Assembly: GCA_033980235.1 (NCBI GenBank)
Contig: CM067067.1
Coordinates: forward strand, 24,180,603 to 24,244,602
From: Diadema setosum
Lineage: Eukaryota; Echinodermata; Echinoidea; Diadematoida; Diadematidae
Length of the DNA stretch: 64,000 nt
Direction: 5' to 3'
Shown here: positions 49,038 through 60,394 of the stretch, piece after piece
Layout: the number at the start of each line of letters is the position of its first letter
Position numbering within the stretch: position 1 is the stretch's first letter
The notes under the pieces: model-generated
The model's database searches: none
Told to the model about the DNA's origin: nothing
The model's input: only the letters and a program-made list of their open reading frames with translations
Program-made: the position numbers and the translations under genes

Positions 49038-49518
49038 ATGTGGATTGAGTGAAAGCAGCAACATACATTAAGACCACATCAGTGAAAGTTTGAGGAAAAC
49101 CAGACAATCGATGCAAAAGTTATGATTTTTTTAAGTTTTGGTGTTAGAAGCGATGGATGAGGAGACTACTAGAGGTAATGTGACATCATGCATGGACAAT
49201 AATTATTAAAAAAAAACATGTAAAGGGAATTTCACATAATTCACTTTTTAAGCATAATGAAAGAGCACTTGACTAACCGCTTTCAGAAAGCAGGGGGAAT
49301 AATTGCTACCCTTAACACATGTCAGTATCAAGTTGATGAAATGTGTAATTTTCTTGAAAAATGAATTCTTCTGGAATTCCCTTTTATATTTCCTTTACAT
49401 CGTTGTCCACATATGACGTCATAACCTCTTGTAGTCTCCTCATCCAGCGGTTCCAACACCAAAACTTTAAAAATTCATAACTTCTGCGTCGATTGTCTGA
49501 TTTTCCTCCAACTTTCAC
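49038..49518. mobile_element. TTAA-type MITE, family 3, right end cut
   Basis: Inverted arms: CATCAGTGAAAGTTTGAGGA with GGATGAGGAGACTACTAGAG, versus CTCTTGTAGTCTCCTCATCC with CAACTTTCACTGATG. It is related to 60395-60904 but stops at CTACTAACACT, where LINE copy B begins. Confidence 0.75.
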
Positions 49519-50105
49519 TGATGTATTCTACTAACACTAACCAAAATGTGTTGGATAGAGTTTTTCTTTTGCAAAAGAAAGCTCTCCGCGTCATTTGTTA
49601 TCCTCCCATTCGCTCTCATACAGGTGCATCGTTTGCTTCTAATAAGCTATTAAAATTCAGAGATTTGTTTTTATTTAATTTAGGACAATTTATGTGTATG
49701 TATGATAATAACTCTCTTCCTGATATTTTTCATTATATGTTCCTAAAAAAAAAAAATCAGTTATTTCATGAATATCCAACTCGACGTTCTAATGAATATT
49801 ATTTACCTCTTTTTCGTACGATTTTAGCCAATAACACATTTTCTTTATACCGGCCAAAATTATTGGAATTTCATGCATTCCGATATCAAAAATGTCCCCT
49901 CTATATACTCATTTAAAAGGAAACTGAAAATTGCAATCTACTGCAATCTTATAATTCTAACGACTTGAATTAACCAGCTGTTATAACCCCTTATCTAAGA
50001 ACCACGTATTGATTGCTACGTATATTCTCTTATTATCATACATACTCATGTAATAAGGCTAGGATATTTCCGCGATTATATCTCTAGTACATTGTTCTTT
50101 CTTGC

Positions 50106-50151
<46 letters not shown>

Positions 50152-50655
50152 TTCCGACGAGATCGCTGTCTCTGCTGAACGTTTTTGTCTTTTTTGTCTG
50201 TCACCTGTTCTGTCCTGTTCTCTTACTGTTATGTTAGTTTTGTCTCATTTTGTCTCGTCTCATAGTCAACTCTCTGTTGTACTGTTATTCCTGTTTCAGT
50301 CCCGTTTCATGTTTTTACGTGTGTACATGTGTCTGTTTTGTTGATCTGTCTCTCTAGTGGGCTTCTAGACCTTCTCTTTGCTTTCAACTGATGTTTTTCT
50401 TCTGAGGGGCCCACATTCTACAAGCTTTGTCTTTTAATGGGTCCCTCCATTTTTCGAATTATCCACATTGTTTGCTTACTTCAAATCACTTGAGTTTTAT
50501 GATAATGTGTAATTATTGTAAGGTGCTACAATCGTTGTATATTATTTTCATCCCACATAGTTTTACGCACCTTATTTTCTGTTGCAAAAACAAAGAAGTG
50601 ATGTTTATATGTTCATGTCGAAAAATGAAATGAAACATCGAATTGAACTGAATGT
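49518..50655 (+). pseudogene. Jockey/CR1-like LINE copy B, 5'-truncated
   Basis: The open frame 49521-49916 reads LLQKKALRVICYPPIRSHTG, LFNLGQFM and YPTRRSNEYYLPLFRTILAN. It aligns with the C-terminus of copy A, with a frameshift near LYRPKLLEF. A CT-rich 3' UTR (CT microsatellite at 50111-50146) follows, then CACATTCTACAAGCTTTGTC and a GAAATGAAACATCGAATTGA tail. Confidence 0.8.
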
Positions 50656-50744
50656 AGCTGCTTTCACTCAACAGTGCTCAATCCACATTATTCTTTGGGT
50701 TTTTGGTTTCATTCAAACAATATCTTAAGGGGGTATCTCACTGA

Positions 50745-52040
50745 GCGGCGAACGTTTGCGAACGTAGCGAATTTGGGAATTCGCCAGGGTTCGTAAACGG
50801 TTGCAAAAGGTTCGTTAACATTCGCAAGAAAGTTCGCAAACGGTTTTTATTGTCGCAAACAGTTTTTCTTGTCGCAAAGAAATTTTGAACATGTTCAAAA
50901 TTTCTTTGCGAACCTTTGCGAATTTGTATTTTCGCTAACAGTTGCAAACATTCGCAAACATTCGCAAAACACTCGTAAGAATTCGCAAACGGTCGTAATA
51001 CGGTGTCGTTAACGTTTTTATAGGATTCGCCACTGCTAGCGAACAAGTAACATATGGTTCCTATATAAAAGCTTCTGAAACAGACAAGGTTCCACTCTAA
51101 GAAAGTTCTTGAAGCTCTTGACATCTCCATCATGATTGTAATTGCTTCAAAAGCTTTTCATATTGACTAAAGTCTGTCCTCTGCAACAAGCACTCTCTGA
51201 CTCTCTTTCTTTTCTTCTTCCTTTCTTGTTTTTCTTTATTTTATTTCTCTTATGCTGCACAATTCTCTAAAAAAGAAAGAGTGAAAATGTTCACTCTTGA
51301 AGGAGTGAATTACAGAAAAGAGTGAGTTTTGAGTGAAATTGGAGTGAATTTTGAGTGAAAATATCTATTTTCACTCATTTTGGAGTGACCTCAGGGATCA
51401 CTCGAAAATCTTGGAGTGATCCATGAAGTCACTCCAAAATGAGTGAAAATGAACATTTTCAGTCCAAAATCACTCTAATTTCACTTGAAACTCACTCTTT
51501 TCTGTTATTCACTTCTTCAAGAGTGAACATTTTCACTCTTTCTTTTTTAGAGAGAATAGCTGTAGCAGCAGCCTGACAAAGCAGCTCTTCAAGGATAGCA
51601 ACACCTTGAGCCTCTTCTTGGCAGAAATTTATTTCCATATCCTGGAAATCCATCTTGAACGGTTGTCACAAGAGATCTGAATTCAGTGGAAGGTTTTATG
51701 TCGTTTTATGGGTCTTACTATACACAATCGCCTGGTTCTTTTCTAGGTCCAGGAACATTCGCAAAATTGTCGCAAAGGATTTGCAAACAGTTGCTAATAT
51801 TTGCAAAACTGTCGCTAACATTTGCAAAATTGTCGCTAACGTTTGCAAAATTGTCGCTAACATTTGCTAACATTCGCTAATAGTCGCCACCTGTGTTCGC
51901 AAACACTTTCGCAAACATTCGCTAAAGTGTTGCTAATTGTCGCTAAACATCGCTAAAAGTCGCTAACTGTCGCTAATGGCAGAAGCGAACTTTGATTTTT
52001 CGCAAACATTCGTTAGAAAAGTTGGCGAATCTCAAATTCG
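50745..52040. repeat. Degenerate TTCGCAAAC / TTTGCAAAATTGTCGCTAAC block
   Basis: Two flanking blocks (about 50745-51030 and 51745-52040) consist of degenerate words such as ATTCGCAAAC and TGTCGCTAAC. At 51805-51860 a 21-bp unit, TTTGCAAAATTGTCGCTAAC plus one base, repeats about three times almost perfectly. A MITE lies between the blocks. Long frames here (minus 50738-51133, plus 51655-51880) are repeat translations. Confidence 0.75.
51262..51556. mobile_element. Palindromic MITE of GAGTGAAA words
   Basis: Ends ATTCTCTAAAAAAGAAAGAG and CTCTTTCTTTTTTAGAGAGAAT are inverse; almost all of the 295-bp interior is made of GAGTGAA/TTCACTC words that pair across the centre. It splits the GCAAAC-repeat block. 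Confidence 0.82.
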
Positions 52041-52879
52041 CTATACCAGCTTTATGGTGCATATTTCCATGAAGTTTATCGATTTATGTACAGACCAAAA
52101 TTTATCAATGGCGGTCAACATACTTGGATGGAAAGGACATTTTCAATGCTGGAGTGTCTGAGGCCTGGTCTAAAGGCCCCCTCACACCTGAGCGAATTGC
52201 CTGAAATATGACTTGCGATGGCTGGCGAAAGGCATTTTTGGAAAAATCGTTTTCAATGGTAATTGATAGTAAGTCATATTTACCCTTCGTGTTTGGGTTC
52301 GTACACCTTCTGAACTAACAGTTGCGATTATTCAAATTCGCTCGGGATTTTTGTACATGTTTAAAATTTCCCGACGAATTGAAAAATCGTCTATCATTTG
52401 CATCTCTTATTTAGTCTGCGATAATCGTTCGTTTATCGTTCGTGTGCTATCGTCACGCATAGTCCCTCATCGCGCTTTTGCCAAGGTGGACCGATCTCGA
52501 AAAAACCCTAAACGAAGCAACACGATGACTAAATATGACTTACGCATAGAAACGAAGATACTATGACAAACGTATTTTCGCTTGCCATCTTATATGCGAA
52601 GGGAAACTAAGATTGACTTTTACTAAATTTGAAAGGCGATGCATACACGAAGGCAAGTCTAAGATATACTATGACAAACTATGGATTGCGAAGTGATACG
52701 AATACGAGCGAATGACCTGACGAAAAAATTGGCGAATGCTGAGCTGCTCTCTGTGACCAGCCACTCGCCACGCTACTTAAACATTCCACCTGAAAGTTTC
52801 AAAGTTTCTTCAGAAAAATGGAAGATGCAGCCCGCCTCAGAGTCCAGCTCAGAATGATATTATACATCAGCAGCTGAAC

Positions 52880-53531
52880 CTACACCAGTTCATCAGAGGC
52901 CGATTCAGATGGAGACGAGGCTTCAGACGACGTCGTATCTGGAGAAGGACGTGGCTGAACCCTGCCAGAAGAAGGGCTTTTGGAATCTACGACCAGCTGT
53001 TGGTTGAGCTCCGAAGAGAAGACCCTTCGACTTTCAAGAAATTTCTCTGTATGCCCCCTGAACTCTACGAAGAAATCCTGGAGAGGGTCAGAGGTAGAAT
53101 CAGGAGGCAGTACACCTGGTACAGGGAGCCGCTGGAAAGAGCTCTGGAAGAAGGTCTCAAGTTGGCAGCTACTCTCTGTCATCTTGTGTCTGGCACCAAG
53201 TACTCCGACATGCAGTATGGGTGGACGGTGCCTGAAAACACCCTATCTGTAGTGGCCAGGGAAGTGTGTCAGGCCATATGTGACGAGTATGCAGATGAAG
53301 TCATAACAGCCCCTTCAACCCCTGATGGATGGAAATAACTTGCTGGTGGATTCTACAAGCGGTGGAATTTTCCCCACTGTGTGGCAGCTATTGATGGCAA
53401 GCATGTGGTCATCAGAAAGCCTCCTCTGTCCGGCTCGCTATGCTGCAACTACAAGGGCTTTTTTAGTATAATCCTGTTGGCTATCATAGTGGACAGTGAC
53501 TACAAATTTATCTGGTGCGATGTTGGTGGTA
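52880..53531 (+). pseudogene. Harbinger transposase fragment
   Basis: Open from about 52880: RGRFRWRRGFRRRRIWRRTW, then LRREDPSTFKKFLCMPPELY, LAATLCHLVSGTKYSDMQY, a TAA stop at about 53336, then [20 protein letters not shown] (first DDE-type Asp) and [10 protein letters not shown]. This matches the HARBI1-type nuclease order. The rest of the catalytic domain is missing, replaced by unrelated sequence and a LINE piece. An upstream ATG (about 52818) is in another frame. Confidence 0.85.
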
Positions 53532-53654
53532 GGTACGATACAATAGGGGAAAGGGGGTAGGTCTAGTCAATTTAGGGGTACGTCAAATTTGTTATCATCT
53601 CACCTCCATTGTTACTGTTTTAATATTTATTTTTTTGTTAAAATGATAGCAATT

Positions 53655-54005
53655 GGGGCAATTCATCTCGGTTTTTGCTTGATACCCTTTTTCTTCTCCA
53701 AAAACGTGCTTTAAGAATGATTAATAATATTGGATATTCATTTCACACAAATGATTATTTGTTTAGAAGCAATAATCTGAAATTGATTGATTTGTTTCAT
53801 TATAATGTTGGTATTTTTATGTATAAATTTTCAATTGATGAGCTTCCTGACATTTTTGCACATGTTCATAAGAAATAATTCTCGTCATATCTACCCAACT
53901 CGTGATCGTGATGACTATCACCTTCCACGTACTCGCCCAATTTTTGCGAAAAAAAAAAAAACATTAATGTTTACAGTGCCAAAAATACTGGAATCTTCTG
54001 GCTGA
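53655..54005 (+). pseudogene. Jockey/CR1-like LINE copy C fragment
   Basis: Reads LDTLFLLQKRALRMI, SNNLKLIDLFHYNVGIFMYK, then after a frameshift YPTRDRDDYHLPRTRPIFAK. It aligns with copies A and B. It lies inside the Harbinger element, so it inserted after it or was captured. Confidence 0.8.
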
Positions 54006-54472
54006 TTTTACTGTTTATCTTTGTCGTCCTTTAAATGTAAATGTTGCGTGGATGATTTCTCTGGCCGCACTGAAATCTGGACGGACCTGGTCGCTTTCTC
54101 CCCAAGGAGCGCACACATACGTACGAGAACGCCTGATCTATTCTTTCGTCTTCGTTTCCAATCGCACGCCATATCAAACCATTGCTCATTGTTCGTTCGT
54201 CTTATCGGGTCATATCAACCCTTCGCTCGCCTTTGGCCGCAATTTACTCAAAGAAGTGAACCGAAAAATCGTTATCCTTCGCATGTCATATTTATCCTTC
54301 GCTTACGGTTCGTTGATCATATTTGACTTTAGTTTATAATCGGATGATTTGAAGGCAACTTTATTTGAAATCGTTGAATTCGCGCGCATTTCGTACGTTT
54401 TTCTCATTCGTCCCCCTTCGTCCCCCTACATTCGCTCAGGTGTGAGGGGGGTTTAAGACCAAAAAGGCCTAC

Positions 54473-54612
54473 CTCGTCCATGAGTCCAAGGCCACCAAGT
54501 GCGATGATGTCACCGTCTGTGTGAAGCACATCGACGAAGAGGGCGTCTGTCGGATCCAGTCGACATTCCGGGTCCAAATCACCACCGAACTCGGGACCGG
54601 CTGGATCCATAC
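54473..54612 (-). CDS. Pancreatic-lipase-family enzyme, catalytic Asp exon
   Basis: The acceptor is GCCTTGATCTAG and the donor GAG|GTAGGC. Length 140, phase 1 in and 0 out; it fits both neighbours. It encodes MDPAGPEFGGDLDPECRLDP then TDALFVDVLHTDG and LGGLGLMDE. The Asp in the GMDPAGP motif is the family's catalytic acid. Confidence 0.88.
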
Positions 54613-55194
54613 CTAGATCAAGGCAGATTGAAAGAAAGACTTAGAGATGGAAAAACTTATAAATATGTGGAGAGACAATTATTATGACCCCCCCCCCCCC
54701 AAAAAAAAAAAAAAACAAAAACAAAAACAAAAACAAAACAAAAACAAAAAAAACATACGTGAAAAGTTTCGAAAAGATTAAATGACGTGAAAAGTGTTAA
54801 TCAAAGCTTGCCATGCTGTATGCAGGTATACAATTACACGCTAAAGAAAAAAAAAAACGCTTTCATTTGACAGTCCGCTCGTTGTCCTTTTCATGTTAAT
54901 ATGCGAGACAGAAATACAGACAAAATGATTCATGCTATCCGTTTTTGCATGAGACTGATTCAAATAAGGCATATTGGGACTCCCATGCCTGCTAGATAAT
55001 CCACCATTTACGCAAAGGAGAGACCGTGACTGTTATGTCTTTTACTGCGTTTGAGTATAAACATGTATGCGGCATGTAAGGGATTGGAGGAAAAGTGCAA
55101 CTGAAAATTCAAGTAATCTTCTCTCAAAAAGCCAACCAATCAAAGAAAGAAAGAAACGCAATCGAATAAACAAATAGACAACCAAAGATCTCAC

Positions 55195-55426
55195 CGGAAA
55201 TTCGACCAATCATGCCGCCACACGCCTCCCCAGCGTAGCCCCCCGTGTGGGCGCCGAGGCTGTGGCCAATGATGTGCATAGAGCTGAGGGCTGCATATTT
55301 CACCGTGTGGAATGCCTGAATCAGTGCCGCTACTTCTCTCCCAACGACTCGAGTGTTCGCCCTGCTCTTAGTATAACCTCGAGATGCACCTGGGTTCCAG
55401 TCAACCATCACCACATTTACGTCGTA
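55195..55426 (-). CDS. Pancreatic-lipase-family enzyme, nucleophile exon
   Basis: The acceptor is AATAACGTCCAG and the donor TCCG|GTGAGA. Length 232, phase 0 in and 1 out. It encodes YDVNVVMVDWNPGASRGYTK, then VGREVAALIQAF and IIGHSLGAHTGGYAGEACGG. GHSLGAH contains the catalytic Ser. VDW is the strand before the oxyanion region. Confidence 0.9.
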
Positions 55427-55494
55427 CTGGACGTTATTACAGTGGAGTAGAACAGGACCATAGACCATGGGAATAAAAGAGCCAAAGACAAACA

Positions 55495-55883
55495 TTAAAG
55501 GGATTGTATAGTTTTGGTTGATATCTAATTTCAGGTTTCTAACTTCTTTTGGTAAGATAATGAGAAACCTCTTATGAAATATGAAAGAGCATGTAATTCT
55601 TTGAGGAATTCAACGTTTATTTGATGAAAATTGGTTTTGAAATGGCTGAGATATCAAAAAAGAGCGATTCTAATAAAGTGTGGGACCCACACTTTATTAC
55701 GATCGCTTTGTTTTACTTTGTTTTTGCATGTTTCAGTCATGCCAAACCCGATTTTCATCAAATAAAATTTGAATTCCTCTTAAAATGATATGCTCTGTAC
55801 TATATCATAAGTGTTTTCTTGGTATCTCGCAAAAATTTAAAAACCCAATTCTCATTTCCACCAATAGTGTACCATCCCTTTAA
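55495..55883. mobile_element. TTAA-type MITE, family 1, in a lipase intron
   Basis: Begins TTAAAGGGATTGTATAGTTT and ends GTACCATCCCTTTAA; the interior is related, in inverse orientation, to 44521-44912. It contains TGTGGGACCCACACTTTATT as hairpin tip. Confidence 0.87.
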
Positions 55884-56502
55884 GATCGATGAATCATGTG
55901 CAAACATATCAAAATCAGTTGGGCTAATCTTGTTATTGTGTATTGCTAAGTTATAAGACTCTGGGAGAACACCGACTTGTATTAGCGACATGGTGCTAGG
56001 AAATCAGTTCTACTTAGACAAAAACAGCGGAAGGCTCATTGGCAGCCAAGTTTGGGATCATCACGAAGCTAAGACACTATTTATTTGTCACAATCTCTGG
56101 CCTACAATATAGGGGGTTATCGACGAGTTGTGACATCATTCTGGCTTGCTCCTCGTAACTTATATATATATATATATATCGCAAAATATCATGTTTAGGT
56201 GAGGAAATTAACACGCTTTAACAATTTTTAAGAACATTCCAGTGAGCTGTACTGGAGTAAAGAGGTCGGAACGGTCATTTTTTTTTTTATTATTATTGAC
56301 TATTTTGGCCTAACACTGTGTGCGTGAAGTCTCAACGAGCAATATGAACTATGAAGTGCAAGATAATCTTAAATGTATTTGAAGGACATTCTACAAACTA
56401 TCTGACCCTACTGACAAAATTTAAACAACAACAACAAAACAAACTTCGTTATTGAGGATTTTGGCCTACGTTTTGAAGAAGCGTGTTCTTCATCTCTATC
56501 TA

Positions 56503-56738
56503 TGATGCTCCCCCCATGCTGTCCGTGTAACCGTGGATCAAAAACTTCGTGTCTCTGTAAGCCTGGAAATGTGAAGCCGTGATGGTTGCTGCGTTCTCGT
56601 GGTCAATGGCGTCGCCAGTGTTTTGGTTGTCTCGGGTGTACAACTTGAACGAGGTACCGACATCATCGGGCGAGTCGGGTGTTCGCCAGTGACATCCACG
56701 TGAAGTTTCGAAACACCAATCATCGTAACATACCAAAC
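56503..56738 (-). CDS. Pancreatic-lipase-family enzyme, N-terminal lipase exon
   Basis: Acceptor CCCAGCATCATTAG. Phase 1 in; it joins the signal exon to give CLVCYDDWCFE. It continues FKLYTRDNQNTGDAIDHENA, ITASHFQAYRDTKFLIHGYT and ends DSMGGAS at an in-frame stop (56502-56500). No good donor precedes the stop; the only GT nearby is CCACG|GTTACA, a poor match. The family has about 15 more residues, with a Trp, before the VDW exon. So a small exon is undetected, splicing is non-canonical, or this copy is damaged here. Confidence 0.8.
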
Positions 56739-58567
56739 CTAATGATGCTGGGAAAGGGGGAAACAAAAAACAAACAAACAAACAAACAGAGACAATAAGC
56801 CTAGGTAATCTGAAATGAAAGGGATTAATCTCAATGAAATTCAGTCCAAAGACCCGAAGGCCCTAATATGCTGTGTTTACCCCCACATCCCGGCGGCCAC
56901 GGCAGTTTCAGGCCACCGTGAACAAAACGGAGAGCATGAGACAGCATTGGGGGATGGGATTGACAAACGTAACAGGCCGTCAGTGCCGTGGAAGCCGTGT
57001 CAGATTTTAAAATGTCAAAAAAATGCTACGGCAGTCCCGGTAGGGCCTACTTATGAGATTAAAGTTTGTAATGAAACGGGGTAAACGAAAGAAAAAGAAG
57101 AAAGTAATAATTAATTTAAAAAAAGAAAAGTGACAGCATTTAATATGCCGTAACAGAATTTGGAGGCTCTCCGTAATGGGACTTGTCAGGAAATATTGTG
57201 TAGCCTAGCCTGATAAGACGCTTTAAGAAAGGCGTCTGATAGCTGCATGCTCACCGGAGCCAGGTCTGGGAAGAACTAGACTAGAATACGGAGGAGAAAA
57301 AAACAAACAAACAAACAGGAGAATATCTCATCTACCAACAGCACACTACGTTCTGGGCAAACGTTGTTAGCCTTGGAACATTACAGACATAAATAACTTT
57401 TTGATGGGTAACTTCGTCTTGAATGGAAGTTATTTCAGAAGAACTGATGTTATATTATGATCCAATAAAGATTATGCACTTTTCTACAAGCATGAGGAGA
57501 GAACTGAATGCTAATTTCTGGTATCGTATAATTATAAATGGATATATCAATAGGGGGCGGAGTCATTGGGTGTTATTGATATCATTAAGTCAACACTAAG
57601 ATTTGACATGAATAGACTTATAATTTTGGCTATTATTAGCTGAATACCAATACAACTAGGCAAAATCCACTATAGAAATGATTACGTAGGCCTACTTACT
57701 TCTTCCATTATTTTGTTGCCATATTCCGACAGTCTGACAGATAAAACAAAAATTATTATGTCGTGTCCATAGGGAGACCATGGAGATATTATATCTCTGT
57801 GGGTGAGACCAGATCAGGGCACGGTTTAAAACTAAACAAACAAACAAACAAACAAACAAAAACAAAAACTAAACTAAACTATGATTTTATTTGATCTGTC
57901 GTCTTTGGGACATGATACATAGATGGTATAAGTTTAAAATTGATAGGCAGAGGACTTTCTGAGCTAACCTCTGCACAACTTTTGTCCAGAAATAAAGAAA
58001 AAGAAGAAGAAAAACAAAGAATCAATACAGATACAGAAGGTGATCCGAGAGGATACTCGGATCACCTAACACAAACAAACAAAACAAAACAAAAATGCCA
58101 AACTCGACAGGGCACAAACATGGACAAGGCAAGTTCAGCCGAGCAGCGCCGACTCCGCGGGTCTCTCCATGCAGCTGTATGAGACCGCCCCCCCCCCCCC
58201 CCCATCTCGATTTTTCTTTTCTTTTCTCCGGACAGTCCTATTTATAGTGTGAGTAAACTATCTCAAGGCATTCAGTAGCCGAAACGCTATTGGTAATGAA
58301 TATACTGACCTTAAACCAAGCTCCTCATTAAAAATCCTTGAGAGCTCGGAAAGAGAGTTAGCAGTAATCCCTATAAACTAGTTGATACAGAGTGAAATTA
58401 CTTATAATGAACAAAGTGAAAATTCACAATACAGCCAACGTTTAGCATAAACAAACGAGTAACAATGGTTTTCCCACGCGAACGTACAACATGTAATTTT
58501 ACTATCTCCTCCATAGCCCCTTGTTTTGTACTTTCATGAAAGTTTAACACAAAAGTAATAAGATTCA

Positions 58568-58613
<46 letters not shown>

Positions 58614-58930
58614 TAAAACAATGCATACCGATGTAAAATCACTCCCGCCCTCCAAGACTGAGAAAATAATTTCTTGATAAAAATCGTCTCATGAGAAAGG
58701 CTTGACTTTGTAAATTTCTTTAAGTCTTTGTCATGTTCGTGCGGCAGTAAAATGATTGGTGGGCAGTTTACACTTTTCATTGAAATCAGTCTCTAAAGTC
58801 TAATTTTCCTACTCGTCAAACTAACCATGCCTCCTCACTTACAACTACTAGTTAGGAGCTAGTAACTTTTAACTACCTGGAAGAAAAAAAAAACAGAAAA
58901 AAAAAGATCTTCTAGAATCGCAGAACTTAC
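56739..58930 (-). other. Lipase intron 1
   Basis: Begins GTAAGT and ends CATCATTAG. Contains AAAC repeats (near 57305 and 57835), a poly-C run (about 58187-58203) and a TA run (about 58570-58606). No other exon seen. Confidence 0.7.
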
Positions 58931-58979
58931 ACGTTGCAATGCAACTCAAGATTGCGATGACAAGTCCAGGAGATTTCAT
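58931..58979 (-). CDS. Pancreatic-lipase-family enzyme, signal-peptide exon
   Basis: Encodes MKSPGLVIAILSCIAT, a short signal peptide, and ends ACGT|GTAAGT in phase 1. An in-frame ATG five codons upstream (58994) would prefix MHTVI; I chose the inner one because it gives the better signal peptide, but either may serve. The product is secreted, hydrolysing acyl esters (triglycerides or phospholipids) outside the cell or in the gut lumen. The TATA box lies about 90 bp upstream. Confidence 0.78.
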
Positions 58980-59062
58980 GATGACCGTATGCATAGCCAC
59001 GGGTTAGCAGCAGCTGTATTGAAATTCAGGATATGTTCTGCGGGAAGGCTGGAATGGGTCTT

Positions 59063-59071
59063 CTTTTTATA
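59063..59071 (-). promoter_or_regulatory. TATA box of the lipase gene
   Basis: The minus strand reads GGGTATAAAAAGAAG. A start site about 30 bp on (near 59041, CCCGCAGAAC) would give a 5' UTR of about 45-60 nt to the signal-peptide ATG. Confidence 0.7.
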
Positions 59072-60394
59072 CCCTTCACAATCTCTGTAGTGCCTTATCT
59101 GGCCGCAGTTAGTGACATCAGCCAGTGTAAATTCTGGTCACAGTTTATTCTTTTCATTGAAACCCCACGTGGTGGACAGGAGGTGTTTATGAGATAAGTA
59201 TAGTTATTATTACTTATTAATTTCCAAGATATCTATATAAACTGCTGTTTTACGTATAATTACGACGTAATGACCGAACTCGAATCGGCTAAGTTATGAG
59301 GCCATTAGTAGTAATTGTGTAATGCTATCACACACACCACCTGTGAAACAGTGGAACATTTAAATATTTTCACACCTTTTTTTTTCCCGTTTTTTGTTTC
59401 GTTTTATTTTTCAAGGCACGACAGATGTGGGTCTTAGCTTTGACCCCATTAGTTCATACCCTACTTTAGTTTTAGCTTTGGTTTTAAAAGTTTCCTGTTC
59501 AAAACATCCCATCTTGACCTTCCATTCTGCAATGATTTGCACATTGGAAGCAAATGTCAATGGTATGAATACAAATTCTCATTATTGTGGATAAATTATT
59601 TAATTATATAGGGAATGGCCGATCTAATTATCAATCGACACTCGCAGTAGCCTGCTCCCCTCCTCTTCCTAAAACATCATTGTATAGAAAAGGACGGAAA
59701 TAGAGCTATGACTGTGAGAGATGTACTACTATATTGAATTTGAATATACTGTGTATGCCTCGGCAAGATGCTTATGATTTAGGGAAAAACAAACAAAATT
59801 CGAGAGGCTGCTGCTACGCAGGGGGTTTTCGTGAGTGTGTTTCTCCTAACTCATACTTAAAGATAAATGTTAACACAAATTCCCACTGAAACTCTAATAG
59901 GATACAAAATATTATTCCAATTCCTTTAAAGTACGCCTTGGCATGAATTACCTGTGTTTCAAACTTTTCCGTGTGATTCCATCGGTTTTCTTTTCTGGCG
60001 TATTCGTGCCATTGTGACAATATTGATTTGATTGGCAGGATTTTCCTTTGGCTTCTGTATTTGAATAACCAAATCCTATAACAAATGACTCTAAACGTAT
60101 TGTCATTTTGCAAGAAGGAGTTATTAATAACTACAAGTTTTTGCTGAGACGAATGTTAATTGATTCAGTAATTATCGTCTCATTAGCTTAATAGCTGCCC
60201 TAATGTTGCAGGTAAGAGGTGTAATTGATGAAGCCGTGTGTGTTTTATGTCCCACATTCACACATGTGTTGAACTAATATTGTAGCTATAATGTCATTGG
60301 CACTCTGTTGTGTTGAATGATAAAACAATTTGGAAATGTGAAAAATGGGTTAGTGAATATATTGTGTGCCTGTGTCCATGTGTGGGTAGTATAC

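Larger units (their letters stand above)
52174..54453 (+). mobile_element. PIF/Harbinger-type DNA transposon
   Basis: Terminal repeats AGGCCCCCTCACACCTGAGC (left, from 52174) and GCTCAGGTGTGAGGGGGGTT (right, to 54453) are inverse and extend to GCGAAT. TAA flanks both sides (52171-52173 and 54454-54456), the 3-bp duplication typical of PIF/Harbinger. The 2280-bp interior carries a broken transposase on the plus strand and a LINE fragment. Confidence 0.88.
47656..54472 (-). other. Large lipase intron loaded with transposons
   Basis: About 6.8 kb between the last two lipase exons. It holds a minisatellite fold-back, an ATC run (about 48707-48748), a MITE, LINE copy B, a degenerate GCAAAC-repeat block and a Harbinger element with LINE copy C inside. 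All are listed separately. Confidence 0.8.

Noticed and set aside
50738..51133. 131-codon minus frame with repeated NVCECL/FANVCE-like words
   Set aside because: Translation of the degenerate GCAAAC repeat.
56815..57084. 89-codon plus frame
   Set aside because: Lies in lipase intron 1, with no family resemblance or promoter.
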